The notes below the pieces were generated by a model. That model did not search any database, was not told where the DNA came from, and saw nothing but the letters and a program-made list of their open reading frames with translations. A stretch of DNA of 64,000 nt from Opacimonas immobilis (lineage in GTDB: Bacteria > Pseudomonadota > Gammaproteobacteria > Enterobacterales > Alteromonadaceae), in the NCBI RefSeq assembly GCF_048282545.1, contig NZ_CP182485.1:310001-374000 (forward strand), in the 5' to 3' direction. This document shows positions 27,557 through 36,731 of the stretch, piece after piece (the first letter of the stretch is position 1; each line of letters begins with the position of its first letter). The translations under genes were made by a program, and so were the position numbers.

Positions 27557-28354
27557 ATGCAGCATCGTTTGGCAAATATGTCGCAACTAAATATCTTGGC
27601 TGTTGACGATGTGCCTCTCAACCTCAAGCTTTTAAGCACCTGGCTAAAAGACACCCCAGTAAAACTGATGCTTGCCTCAAGAGGCCAGGAGGCGATAGAT
27701 TTTTGTCAAAAACAAGACTTTGATCTCATCTTAATGGATATTCAGATGCCGGTCATGGATGGTATAGAAGCCACACGCCTCATTCGTCAAACCAAACTTA
27801 ATATAGGTACCCCCATTGTGGCACTGACGGCACATGCTTTTAATGAAGAGCGAGATAAGTTCTTGCAATCTGGGTTTGATGACTTTATTGCCAAACCAAT
27901 CAATCTGAATCATTTACTCGATATTATCGATTTGTGGTGTACACAAAAACCCGCAGACGCGGTAGAAGATGCGCATAAAACACAAGAAGTTTCTGTAATC
28001 CATGATAGTACTATTGATTGGGACCTTGCGTTGAAACGCGCCAATTACAACGCCCAGTCTGCGCAACATTTACTTTCTGAATTTAACAAACTGCTTCCTG
28101 GCATTATCAAAGAAATAAACGAACATTACACCTTATCGCGAAGTAAAGAGGTACATGCGACCGTCCACAAACTGCATGGAGCATGCTGTTATACAGGAGT
28201 ACCAAAACTTCAGTCTTTGTGTGCAACAATCGAAAACTGTTACCGCAACAAAGTGACCGAAGACGTCGGAGCTCTTGTTGGTCAGCTTAACGAAGAATCG
28301 AAAAAAGTCGATACTGCGATCAGAGAGAAACTAACGGAACTGACTAGCGATTAA
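27557..28354 (+). CDS. Orphan receiver-HPt phosphorelay protein, BarA C-terminal-like
   Basis: From the ATG at 27557 the product is 265 residues; starts at 27578 or 27419 are also possible and none has a good ribosome site. Residues about 11-130 are a receiver domain with acidic pocket VDD (17-18), phosphoacceptor Asp61 in LILMDIQMP, Thr in VALTAHA and Lys in IAKPIN. Residues about 152-262 are an HPt domain with the phospho-His motif VHKLHGACCYTG (His204). Order, spacing and the WDLALKRA and HKLHG motifs match the C-terminal third of the hybrid kinase BarA, yet no HAMP, HisKA or ATPase domain precedes it. It may shuttle phosphate for another kinase, or be a relic of a barA gene. Confidence 0.78.
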   Translation: MQHRLANMSQLNILAVDDVPLNLKLLSTWLKDTPVKLMLASRGQEAIDFCQKQDFDLILMDIQMPVMDGIEATRLIRQTKLNIGTPIVALTAHAFNEERDKFLQSGFDDFIAKPINLNHLLDIIDLWCTQKPADAVEDAHKTQEVSVIHDSTIDWDLALKRANYNAQSAQHLLSEFNKLLPGIIKEINEHYTLSRSKEVHATVHKLHGACCYTGVPKLQSLCATIENCYRNKVTEDVGALVGQLNEESKKVDTAIREKLTELTSD

Positions 28355-28399
28355 TAGACTCCTGATTTGAATGTATTTTTTTACAATATTTGCGTACCC

Positions 28400-29104
28400 T
28401 TAACGTCGATTGCTGATCACGTCACTTTGACAAGCACTGAGCAACGCCACAAAGTCTTTGGGCGCTCGATCAAGTTCCGCTTCATTGATGTATATATCAA
28501 ACCCCAAACGCTTCCTCAACAATGCCATTCTTTGCACAAACATAGCTTTTACCCCAGTTAACACTGTGCCATCGGAAAGTTTGACTTTGCCTTTTAACAC
28601 AAGGTCTTCTCCAGCACAAAACCCCGTCGCACAACCATCATCATTGTTGTAGGCTAAAAGTGGACGTTGCTCCATTAACATATTCGTCATCAAGCGCTGT
28701 GAAACCGTGTGCAAAAATTCTGGATAGGTTTTGAGTTTGATGCCCACTAAATGCAAATCAATGAGATCAAGTCCTCGGTTTGCACGTGGTACATCTATGC
28801 GCTGCACATTATCCCAATCGATAAACCATTGACCGTAACGATGTTGATATAAGATACCCTTCTCATCGATGGTCATTGCGTAGTCAGGTTCTTTGAGCTT
28901 GTAGTACCCTATAATACTCGTAATAATGCCTAAGCAGACAATAATGAAACCAGCGATAGCCAATTCACTGGGTAAAATTTTTAAGGTAATAAACCCCGTC
29001 AATAACAACCCAACTCCAAATATACTGGTAGTTAAGCCATTAGTCTTGGATTGAGCTTTGATTAATAGCTGTTTGGGGGCAGCCACATCACTGGTAATAG
29101 ACAA
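28400..29104 (-). CDS. DUF2982-like membrane protein
   Basis: About 234 residues; start taken as TTG at 29104 because GGGAG lies 6 nt upstream (an in-frame TTG also occurs at 29122). Two close transmembrane helices (about 23-65) are followed by a soluble PH-like domain containing IDEKGILYQHRYGQWFIDWDNVQRIDVPR. The pattern matches the uncharacterised DUF2982 family of Alteromonadales and Vibrionales; identification is from memory. A later segment has two cysteines (DDGCATGFCAGE). Role unknown. It lies downstream of the RND pump genes on the same strand but separated by 127 nt with a hairpin. Confidence 0.6.
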   Translation of the reverse strand: MSITSDVAAPKQLLIKAQSKTNGLTTSIFGVGLLLTGFITLKILPSELAIAGFIIVCLGIITSIIGYYKLKEPDYAMTIDEKGILYQHRYGQWFIDWDNVQRIDVPRANRGLDLIDLHLVGIKLKTYPEFLHTVSQRLMTNMLMEQRPLLAYNNDDGCATGFCAGEDLVLKGKVKLSDGTVLTGVKAMFVQRMALLRKRLGFDIYINEAELDRAPKDFVALLSACQSDVISNRR

Positions 29105-29125
29105 AGTAAACTCCCATCGCAATTA

Positions 29126-29160
29126 GGGCAAACAACACGAGCGCTCGTGCACGACTGCCC
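29126..29160. repeat. Nested palindromes between RND pump and DUF2982 gene
   Basis: The perfect 14-bp palindrome CACGAGCGCTCGTG (29136-29149) overlaps CGTGCACG (29146-29153) and is enclosed by GGGCA (29126-29130) and TGCCC (29156-29160). RNA from the minus strand could fold into a strong GC-rich hairpin. There is no T-run, so it is a structural leader, operator or factor-assisted stop rather than a classical terminator. Confidence 0.5.
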
Positions 29161-29231
29161 GCGGATTATTGGTATACCATAAGGTTTTTATGCGATGCAG
29201 CAATGAATGGTTCATTGGTTTAGAGATTTTT

Positions 29232-32200
29232 TTAGGCAAGTTCGGCCTCATCTGATGCTTGTTTGATTTGTTTACGCGCACGAATACGACACAATAATGC
29301 TACAACCGTTGGTGTGAAGACCAAACCTAAGATCACGGTAAATCCAACCCCACCGGCGATAACCACTGCTAGCGGGGGCCAAAACGAGCCAGTTGAAAAC
29401 AATAATAGTGGTAATAACCCACCCACGGTCGTAATCGTAGTAGAGAAGATGTGACGAGTACACCCCATCGTTTCGCAGACAATTGCGTCAATGTCGCCGC
29501 GCATCGCACGAGGATTTGCCTTGATTGCAGCCATCACAACGATGGAGTCGTTAATCGCTACGCCAATCAAACCGACTGACCCAAGTAGTGGATTGAAACC
29601 CATTGGCAAACCCGACAACCACAAAGAGAGGAAACCAAATCCCACAGATAAAATGGCCACGGCTCCAATTATTCCTGCAAAACGCACACTTTTGAAGGTC
29701 AAAATCAGTGCGGTAAACATCATGACCAATAACACGGGTAAGTAAGTACCTAATTGCCCTAACGCCCTTTGCTGCTCACCAGCATCACCACCAAGCTTGA
29801 TGTAATAGCCCGATGGCAGTGGATAATCAGCGAGCGCATCTTGTACTTGCTGAGCTACTGAAACGGCAGCGACACCTTGTTCAAGGAAAGCCGAAATGAT
29901 ATTAATTCGCTCGCCATTTTTGCGGGTAATAGAGGATACCACTGGCCGCAGTTCAAAATCTCCTAATAACGCAACTGGAAACCAAGGGTTACTGGGATCG
30001 TAAAACTGTGTCGCTAGAGGCAATGCAGCCAAACCAACCAAATCACTGCGCTGCTCATCACTTATGCGCACACGAATTGGGATTTCTTCGGTTTGCTCCA
30101 CGATCGAGCCTCCTGCTTGCCCGTTTAAAGCCAGTTGCAATTGAGCTGATAAATCCGTGAGTTGGATCCCCGCTTGACTGGTCAAATCCCGAGTCGTATT
30201 GATCACCAACTCTGATTCACTGGTGGTCACCGTAGCAAATGTTTGCACAATGCCGGGGATTTGCGACATGATAAGCTGAATATCACGTCCTATTTCTTCG
30301 AGAACTGCAAGATCTTGACCATATACATCAATTTCAACTGGCGCAGGAATTGGTGGTCCTTGACCAAAGGACTTCACCACAACTTTGGCTTGAGGAAAAC
30401 TCGATTGCAGATCTTGTTGTAATTTGTCTAACATGCCTCGGGCACGTTCCGCTGAATCGACTTGCACAATGGCATTGGCAAATTCAGGGGAGTTATCTCG
30501 ATTCATGACAAAGTTGTAATAGACTTTGGGGGTCGACGCGCCAACTAGCCAAGTGACTTGTTCTACTCCTTCGTAAGACTGGATCACCGTATCCATTGAG
30601 AGCGCCAAGTTTCTGGTCGTTTCGATGGCCGTACCGGCAGGTAATATGGCTTCAATGGCAAACTGATCACGGTCAGCTGATGGAAAAAATACATTAGGCA
30701 AGGTCGTGGATAAACCAAACCCCATAAAGCTAAGTAAAACGACCACTGGGAGTACGATACCTGGCCGAAGAATCATTGCTCTTAGCCAATGTTCTAAGGC
30801 TAAGGCAACCGTCGGTAGTTTAAGTCCTTGGCTATACCAAGGTGCTTCGCCATCATCGATTCTTGGCAAATATCTCGCTGCAAGGGCACCAATAACTGTC
30901 ATTGATATCCAAAAAGAACCAATGAGCGCCATGACCACGCTGATCGCAATCGATCCGATAAAATCCCCGACATTGCCGTTTAACAAAAATATGGGCATGA
31001 ATCCCAATACCGTAGTAATGGTCGACGACAACAGAGGCACAAACAAATGTCGAGTGCTTTTAACCAACGCTTCGAGGCGAGACAATGAACGGTCAAGTAA
31101 GTTTTTGCGAATTTCATCGGTCATCACAATGGCGTTATCAATCAACAAACCAATAGAGATAATAATGCCAAAAATCGACATTTGATGAATTTCTTCGCCA
31201 AAAAAACTCAAGCTAAAAATGGCAAAACTTGCGCATAACGGCAAAGAAAGCCCGACAATCCAGGATGCTTTCAGTCCCATGAATAAAAAAATAACGGCAA
31301 TCACCACTGCAAAACCCAGAATCATATTGCCTTGCAACTCAGATAAGCGATTGTCAGTATAGACGTTTTGATCAAATGTCAGTACAACATTGATAGAACC
31401 TTGGTAGCGCTCAACAAAGTAGTCCACTTGGTCTTTGACACTGGCCGTCCACTGGTCGACACGCAAGTTCGTTTGCATCCGAGCCGCGACAAAGATCACT
31501 TCTTCGCTGTCTAGCAATGCCATCTGTGACATTGGCAGTTGCCAATCTCGGGTAACTTCCGCCACATCCGCTACGCGTAAATATTCCCCATTGCCCGTGA
31601 CCAGAGGAATATTGCGGATCACGTCCAAAGACGCTAACTCTTGTGCAACTTGCACACGAAGTTGTAGAGCGTCGGTATAAACCACTCCTGCTGGCAATTT
31701 AGGATCAGCACTGCGTATTGCCTGACTGACTGCTTGCCCCGTCAACCCAACCAAGGCTAATTTATCCGGGTCGATACTGACTGTAATTTGCTCTTGTGGT
31801 GCCCCGTAAATATCGACCAATTCAGTCCCCGCAATATTGCGAATCTCATCGGCTAACTCTGCAGCAAATCGCCCTGTCATCCCCAAAGACATAGTATCTG
31901 GATACGTAGCGGATACTGCATATTTTATGGTATAGGACGTCTCGTTGCGCTTTTCATCTAAGATTGGCGTCCCTGCGGTAGCTGGAAAGCGTGTTGCAGC
32001 GTCTGCTAATCGATCCCGCATTTTAGAAAAAATTTGCTGGTTATTTGTGTTATCGACCCAGTCTTGTAATTCAAAGGCAATGATTGATAACCCCGCCCGG
32101 GAGGTCGAGTCGATATCTTTTATTTCGTATAGCTCTCGTAGCTCATCTTCGATGACATCTGTAACTAATGCTTCGACTCGTTCAGCGCTTGCGCCAGGGA

Positions 32201-32375
32201 AAAGTGTCAAAATCTGCCCATTACGAGTATCGATACGGGGATCTTCTAAGCGCGGTAGAGTATTTATCGCAGATAGACCAGCCACTAAAACAATAATGAT
32301 CGTCAGCGCCAATAAATGACCACTGCGCAAAAACATGGTGTACCATGGATAAGAATGTGTTGGCTGCATGCCCAA
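29232..32375 (-). CDS. RND efflux transporter, inner-membrane pump subunit
   Basis: A 1047-residue AcrB/HAE-type proton-driven pump with two repeats of six transmembrane helices and large periplasmic porter loops. Landmarks: the first helix, LFPGASAERVEALVTDVIED in the porter domain, the TM4 motif GIIISIGLLIDNAIVMTDEI and the TM10 counterpart GLIGVAINDSIVVMAAI. The TM4 pair that is DD in AcrB is DN here, as in several related RND subgroups, leaving one proton-relay Asp. It is encoded 6 nt after its adaptor; no TolC-like gene is adjacent, so an outer-membrane partner must come from elsewhere. Substrate unknown. Confidence 0.9.
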   Translation of the reverse strand: MGMQPTHSYPWYTMFLRSGHLLALTIIIVLVAGLSAINTLPRLEDPRIDTRNGQILTLFPGASAERVEALVTDVIEDELRELYEIKDIDSTSRAGLSIIAFELQDWVDNTNNQQIFSKMRDRLADAATRFPATAGTPILDEKRNETSYTIKYAVSATYPDTMSLGMTGRFAAELADEIRNIAGTELVDIYGAPQEQITVSIDPDKLALVGLTGQAVSQAIRSADPKLPAGVVYTDALQLRVQVAQELASLDVIRNIPLVTGNGEYLRVADVAEVTRDWQLPMSQMALLDSEEVIFVAARMQTNLRVDQWTASVKDQVDYFVERYQGSINVVLTFDQNVYTDNRLSELQGNMILGFAVVIAVIFLFMGLKASWIVGLSLPLCASFAIFSLSFFGEEIHQMSIFGIIISIGLLIDNAIVMTDEIRKNLLDRSLSRLEALVKSTRHLFVPLLSSTITTVLGFMPIFLLNGNVGDFIGSIAISVVMALIGSFWISMTVIGALAARYLPRIDDGEAPWYSQGLKLPTVALALEHWLRAMILRPGIVLPVVVLLSFMGFGLSTTLPNVFFPSADRDQFAIEAILPAGTAIETTRNLALSMDTVIQSYEGVEQVTWLVGASTPKVYYNFVMNRDNSPEFANAIVQVDSAERARGMLDKLQQDLQSSFPQAKVVVKSFGQGPPIPAPVEIDVYGQDLAVLEEIGRDIQLIMSQIPGIVQTFATVTTSESELVINTTRDLTSQAGIQLTDLSAQLQLALNGQAGGSIVEQTEEIPIRVRISDEQRSDLVGLAALPLATQFYDPSNPWFPVALLGDFELRPVVSSITRKNGERINIISAFLEQGVAAVSVAQQVQDALADYPLPSGYYIKLGGDAGEQQRALGQLGTYLPVLLVMMFTALILTFKSVRFAGIIGAVAILSVGFGFLSLWLSGLPMGFNPLLGSVGLIGVAINDSIVVMAAIKANPRAMRGDIDAIVCETMGCTRHIFSTTITTVGGLLPLLLFSTGSFWPPLAVVIAGGVGFTVILGLVFTPTVVALLCRIRARKQIKQASDEAELA

Positions 32376-32381
32376 TGCTCC

Positions 32382-33524
32382 TTATTGGCTTTGCGAGACT
32401 AAATTACTGCGCGTTGCGAACACTCGTTGTTGGGGCACAAAGCGATGTGTTCCGTTGAATACCAACCAATCGCCATTTGTGACAGCGCCCGTTATATAAG
32501 CACGATTACCATCGGTATAAATAACTTCAACCGCGCGCGCTTGCACCTCGGTATCCCCCAATTGCCCAACCACAAAAACGGTCCACATGCCTCTTACTCC
32601 TCGAGCAAGCGACTCAATCGGTACCCATAACCCTCGTTGTGGCAGTTCAATCTCAAGCTTAGCGGCAATCAAATCGCCAACCAACAGTGGTTGCATAGCA
32701 GGGTTGATGGCAAACAATGTATCCAGCGTCCGTGTTCTTGCATTACGCTGTGTGCCGATGCTAATTAACTGTCCGGATATCGTTTGCTCATCGACAATCA
32801 ATGGATAAAATTCACCCACTTTTAAATTCGCTGCAATCTTTGGTGGTAACGGAATACGTGCGGTCAGTGACGCGTTGTTAGCCAGTTCAAAGATTGGCTG
32901 ACCTGCCTCAACCACCGCTCCCGGATCGACATTACGTCTCACCACACTGGCCGCATACGTTGCGGTAATGGTGGATTTTTCTAACTCAAGTTTCACAGCA
33001 TCGAGGCTGGCTTGGGTTTGGGTGACGCGTGCTTGAGCAATATTTTTGTTTTCTGCTACCTCATCAAGACGTTGCGGAGATTCAAGGCGTTTTTGCACCA
33101 AATCAATAATGCGCTTTTCGGTATTCTCGGCTAAACGCAATTGAGCTTGTGCTAGATCTAATGCGGCCGTTAATTCTTTAATTTGCGCCTCAACACGAGC
33201 CGTGTCGAGCGTTGCAATCATTTGACCTGGGACTAAGGTATCACCGTCATCTACTAACACACTTGCCACACGACCACTGCGTTCAAAACCAACCCCAGCC
33301 TGCTGCGCGGACTCGATTCTCCCCATCGCACGATAGGCTTGGGCGTAACTCTCTTGGTATTGTACCTCAATCACTGCCACATCCTGTCGCACCACGCCAG
33401 AACCTTCTTGACGGGCAAAACCATCGCCAGAAAACATCATCAATAAAACAAGCAACAATGCTCCAACAGTTATGCAGACTGTTAACGCTTTGTGATTAGG
33501 TGAAAGAGACTGTGAATCACGCAT
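32382..33524 (-). CDS. RND efflux periplasmic adaptor (membrane fusion protein)
   Basis: A 380-residue HlyD/AcrA-type adaptor. An N-terminal hydrophobic segment (about 13-32) anchors it or serves as signal. The lipoyl-like half motif GRVASVLVDDGDTLVPGQMIATLD (about 85-105) and the returning half ATYAASVVRRNVDPGAVVEAGQPIFEL flank an alpha-hairpin coiled coil (about 110-180), followed by a beta-barrel. It links the pump to the outer-membrane channel. It is the first gene of a two-gene operon, divergent from a TetR regulator with a perfect palindrome between them. Confidence 0.9.
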   Translation of the reverse strand: MRDSQSLSPNHKALTVCITVGALLLVLLMMFSGDGFARQEGSGVVRQDVAVIEVQYQESYAQAYRAMGRIESAQQAGVGFERSGRVASVLVDDGDTLVPGQMIATLDTARVEAQIKELTAALDLAQAQLRLAENTEKRIIDLVQKRLESPQRLDEVAENKNIAQARVTQTQASLDAVKLELEKSTITATYAASVVRRNVDPGAVVEAGQPIFELANNASLTARIPLPPKIAANLKVGEFYPLIVDEQTISGQLISIGTQRNARTRTLDTLFAINPAMQPLLVGDLIAAKLEIELPQRGLWVPIESLARGVRGMWTVFVVGQLGDTEVQARAVEVIYTDGNRAYITGAVTNGDWLVFNGTHRFVPQQRVFATRSNLVSQSQ

Positions 33525-33574
33525 GCTATTCCAAAAAAATAATTAAAAAAGATTAACCTAATGCTAGACTTTAA

Positions 33575-33593
33575 ATACTAGACTGTCTAGTAT
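33575..33593. promoter_or_regulatory. Predicted TetR operator, 19-bp perfect palindrome
   Basis: ATACTAGACTGTCTAGTAT: two 9-bp arms around a single central T. An additional half-like CTAGACT lies at 33564-33570. It is centred between the divergent RND operon (start 33524) and the TetR gene (start 33656), the normal place for an operator controlling both. Size and symmetry fit a TetR dimer site; binding is inferred. Confidence 0.75.
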
Positions 33594-33655
33594 GATTATT
33601 AAATAAACACAAAAATTATCCGTCTTTATACAAATTTTTTGCCTTAGGAGCTCGT

Positions 33656-34288
33656 TTGAAACAAAGCAATAAACATGCCGCTGGCCGTCCTAAAGACATG
33701 AAAAAACGCAATTTAATATTGTGTAGCGCCAGTGAACTTTTTTTACGCCAAGGTTTTGGCCAAACTTCGATGGATGTGGTCGCCCGTGATGCTGGGGTAT
33801 CCAAGCAAACAGTGTATTCTCACTTTGCTAACAAAGACGAATTATTTGAAGCGTGTATCACGCGCACCTGTCATGAATACCAACTCGATAACATTGATGC
33901 CATATCAGTCTCTCAACCTGCAGGACTTGCCGAAAAACTGCATGCAATAGCCACGCAATTTGTTGCATTAATGCATGATCCTCGAGTGATCGCTATGTAT
34001 GCTGTGGTGATTGCCGAGTCCAAAAACAACCCGAGTGTGGCCGAGATTTTTTATAAAGCAGGGCCGGATCCAGCCATCTTAACGGTGTCAGAATGCTTGA
34101 TGCAAGCGGATGATACGTTGCCACCAGACAAGGCGCACGAACTGGCCATTGACTTTTATAACCTTCTCAAAGGTGATTATCATTTTCGCAGTATTCTAAG
34201 TATGTCATATGCTATGACCAAAGCGGAACAACGTCATTTTGTAGACAAAACCTGCCATAAATTCATGCGTTTATTACCATCGAAATAA
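33656..34288 (+). CDS. TetR/AcrR family transcriptional regulator
   Basis: A 210-residue repressor with a basic tail (KQSNKHAAGRPKDMKKRN) and a TetR helix-turn-helix (LFLRQGFGQTSMDVVARDAG, then VSKQTVYSHFANKDELFEA, about residues 24-66). The C-terminal ligand domain resembles the AcrR C-terminal family. The start is TTG, supported by AGGAG 5 nt upstream. It probably represses the divergent RND pump and itself through the palindrome at 33575-33593, being released by a pump substrate. The inducer is unknown. Confidence 0.88.
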   Translation: MKQSNKHAAGRPKDMKKRNLILCSASELFLRQGFGQTSMDVVARDAGVSKQTVYSHFANKDELFEACITRTCHEYQLDNIDAISVSQPAGLAEKLHAIATQFVALMHDPRVIAMYAVVIAESKNNPSVAEIFYKAGPDPAILTVSECLMQADDTLPPDKAHELAIDFYNLLKGDYHFRSILSMSYAMTKAEQRHFVDKTCHKFMRLLPSK

Positions 34289-34308
34289 CGCGTTTGCTAT
34301 ATTCTACT

Positions 34309-34336
34309 TTGGCGCATTTATCCCTTTTGCTATAAT
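34309..34336 (+). promoter_or_regulatory. pyrB: Predicted sigma-70 promoter of pyrB-hemL
   Basis: TTGGCG (34309-34314), a 16-bp spacer and a perfect TATAAT (34331-34336), 33 nt before the pyrB ATG. No pyrimidine leader peptide or attenuator hairpin was seen in the short leader. Confidence 0.6.
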
Positions 34337-34369
34337 CCACATACTTTATTTTTTATAGTTGAATCAACC

Positions 34370-35383
34370 ATGGCAACCGACCTGACTGGACAGCATATTT
34401 TATCAGTCACCCAATTTGACAGAGATGCAATTGAACGCGTATTTCACGTGGCAGACCTCATGCGCCCTTACGCCCTGCGTGAGAAACGCACCGAAGTTTT
34501 GCGCGGTGCTATTTTGGGTAATTTGTTCTTTGAACCCAGCACGCGAACTCGTGTCAGCTTTGGCACGGCGTTTAACTTACTCGGTGGGTCGGTACGGGAA
34601 ACCACTGGCATGAGTAACTCTGCGCTGGCTAAAGGCGAGTCCTTATACGATACTGCTCGAGTACTTTCAGGATATTCGGACATCATCGCCATGCGCCATC
34701 CCGATGCGGGTTCGGTCGCAGAATTTGCCACTGGCTCACGTGTGCCAGTATTAAATGGCGGAGATGGTGCCAATGAGCACCCGACACAAGCACTTTTGGA
34801 TTTGTATACCATTGCCAAAGAATGCGCAGCGCATGGCAAAGGCATCGATGGCCTGCACATCGCGATGATTGGCGATCTAAAGCATGGTCGTACCGTGCAT
34901 TCACTGTCGCGTTTGTTGTGTTTATACAAAAATATTCGTTTTACCCTCATCTCACCTAACGAATTGGGCATGCCTCAGTATATTTTGGATGACATCGTCA
35001 ATCACGGTCATGAGTTAGTCATCACCGAACAGCTAGAGGGCAGTGTGAATGCCGATATTTGTTATCAAACTCGTGTGCAAGAAGAACGTTTTGCTTCTCA
35101 GGATGACGCCAACAAATATCGCGGTAAATTCCGTCTTGACCAAGCCATTTATACCAAACACTTCCAGTCTAATACCGTGATCATGCACCCTTTACCTCGC
35201 GACTCACGGATGGAAGCCAATGAACTAGATAATGATCTCAACAGCCACCCCAACTTGGCTATTTTCCGACAAACCGATAACGGGGTACTCGTGAGGATGG
35301 CACTTTTTGCCTTGACGCTCGGGGTCGCTGATCAGGTCCAGGAACACGAAAAACCAGTTGTCTGGTTTCGCAACAAAAGCTAA
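34370..35383 (+). CDS. pyrB: Aspartate carbamoyltransferase catalytic subunit
   Basis: A 337-residue transcarbamoylase forming carbamoyl-aspartate in pyrimidine synthesis. The carbamoyl-phosphate loop FFEPSTRTRVSF, the 80s-loop equivalent SALAKGESLYDTA, ATCase-type GDLKHGRTVHSLSRL and the MHPLPRD motif identify it as PyrB rather than ornithine carbamoyltransferase. It is about 26 residues longer than E. coli PyrB, and no regulatory pyrI follows; hemL comes 17 nt after the stop. Feedback control by PyrI therefore is not evident at this locus. Confidence 0.93.
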   Translation: MATDLTGQHILSVTQFDRDAIERVFHVADLMRPYALREKRTEVLRGAILGNLFFEPSTRTRVSFGTAFNLLGGSVRETTGMSNSALAKGESLYDTARVLSGYSDIIAMRHPDAGSVAEFATGSRVPVLNGGDGANEHPTQALLDLYTIAKECAAHGKGIDGLHIAMIGDLKHGRTVHSLSRLLCLYKNIRFTLISPNELGMPQYILDDIVNHGHELVITEQLEGSVNADICYQTRVQEERFASQDDANKYRGKFRLDQAIYTKHFQSNTVIMHPLPRDSRMEANELDNDLNSHPNLAIFRQTDNGVLVRMALFALTLGVADQVQEHEKPVVWFRNKS

Positions 35384-35400
35384 CAAGGTTGTTTTATAAT

Positions 35401-36684
35401 ATGACAATTTCAGAAGAATTATTTGCCCGAGCGCAAAAAACCATTCCCGGTGGCGTTAACTCCCCAGTGCGAGCATTCAAGGCAGTTGGCGGGACGCCTC
35501 GTTTCATCACTAAAGCCGATGGACCTTATATTTGGGATGCCGATGGCAAACGTTACATCGATTATATTCAATCTTGGGGACCGATGGTATTAGGTCATAA
35601 TAACCCAACCATCCGAGAGGCGGTGATTACTGCAGCGCAAAATGGCTTGAGTTTTGGTGCGCCGACAGAAGCAGAAATCCACATGGCAGAAAAAGTCGCT
35701 TCCATGGTGCCATCAATGGAAATGGTTCGAATGGTGAACTCGGGTACCGAAGCAACCATGTCTGCCATTCGTCTTGCACGCGGTTATACGTCACGCAACA
35801 AAATCCTCAAATTCGAAGGCTGTTACCACGGTCATGCTGATTCACTGTTAGTAAAAGCTGGTTCCGGTGCATTGACCCTAGGGGTGCCTTCATCGCCAGG
35901 CGTGCCAGATGATTTTGCTAAGCACACCATTACGGTTGAATTTAATAACCTCGATAGCGTTGCGCAAGCCTTTGCTGAAGAGCCTAATGATATTGCCTGC
36001 ATCATCGTTGAGCCAGTCGCTGGCAACATGAATTGTATTCCACCGGTTGAGGGATTTTTGGAAGGCTTGCGTGACATTTGTGACCAATATGGTGCAGTAT
36101 TGATTTTTGACGAAGTCATGACGGGCTTTCGCGTCTCGCGCGGTGGCGCGCAAGAGCGCTTCGGCGTAAAACCTGATTTGACCTGTTTAGGCAAAGTCAT
36201 TGGTGGCGGTATGCCAGTAGGCTGTTTCGGCGGTCGCCGTGACATCATTACGCATATTGCGCCAACCGGACCTATCTATCAAGCAGGTACGTTATCGGGA
36301 AATCCGGTGGCCATGGCGGCAGGTCTTGCTGCAATGAACCAACTTGAAGATCGCGATTTGTATACTAATATTTTTAGTAATACTGAAAAACTTGCCAAAG
36401 GGTTGACCGAGTTAGCTCATTCACATGGGATCCCTATGACCTACAACGTCGCAGGATCCATGTTTGGCATCTTCTTTACTGATGCCGAAAAAGTCGTGAA
36501 CTATCAACAGGCGATTAGCTGTGATAACGACCGTTTTAAGGCGTTTTACCATGGGATGTTGGATGAAGGTGTGTATTTGGCACCGGCTATTTTTGAGGCG
36601 GGCTTTGTGTCAAAAGCGCACGATGAAACTATCATCAACGACACGTTAGAGGCCGCAGATAGAGTTTTTGCTCGCATCAAGTAA
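35401..36684 (+). CDS. hemL: Glutamate-1-semialdehyde 2,1-aminomutase
   Basis: A 427-residue PLP aminomutase converting glutamate-1-semialdehyde to 5-aminolevulinate, the haem precursor. The start is ATG at 35401 (MTISEELFARAQKTIPGGVNSPVRAF); an in-frame TTG 12 nt earlier is less likely. Motifs: MVNSGTEATMSAIRLARG, YHGHADSLLVKAGSG, the cofactor Asp in LIFDEVMTGFR and the PLP Lys in LTCLGKVIGGGMPVG. It follows pyrB by 17 nt; pairing of haem and pyrimidine genes is probably just shared transcription. Confidence 0.96.
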   Translation: MTISEELFARAQKTIPGGVNSPVRAFKAVGGTPRFITKADGPYIWDADGKRYIDYIQSWGPMVLGHNNPTIREAVITAAQNGLSFGAPTEAEIHMAEKVASMVPSMEMVRMVNSGTEATMSAIRLARGYTSRNKILKFEGCYHGHADSLLVKAGSGALTLGVPSSPGVPDDFAKHTITVEFNNLDSVAQAFAEEPNDIACIIVEPVAGNMNCIPPVEGFLEGLRDICDQYGAVLIFDEVMTGFRVSRGGAQERFGVKPDLTCLGKVIGGGMPVGCFGGRRDIITHIAPTGPIYQAGTLSGNPVAMAAGLAAMNQLEDRDLYTNIFSNTEKLAKGLTELAHSHGIPMTYNVAGSMFGIFFTDAEKVVNYQQAISCDNDRFKAFYHGMLDEGVYLAPAIFEAGFVSKAHDETIINDTLEAADRVFARIK

Positions 36685-36731
36685 CGATAACAAGACGCTT
36701 TATAGGCTGCTAAGGGAATTATGCATGCGTT

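Noticed and set aside
30706..31185. 159-residue plus-strand frame inside the RND pump gene
   Set aside because: Antisense of the pump; composition is typical of shadow frames.
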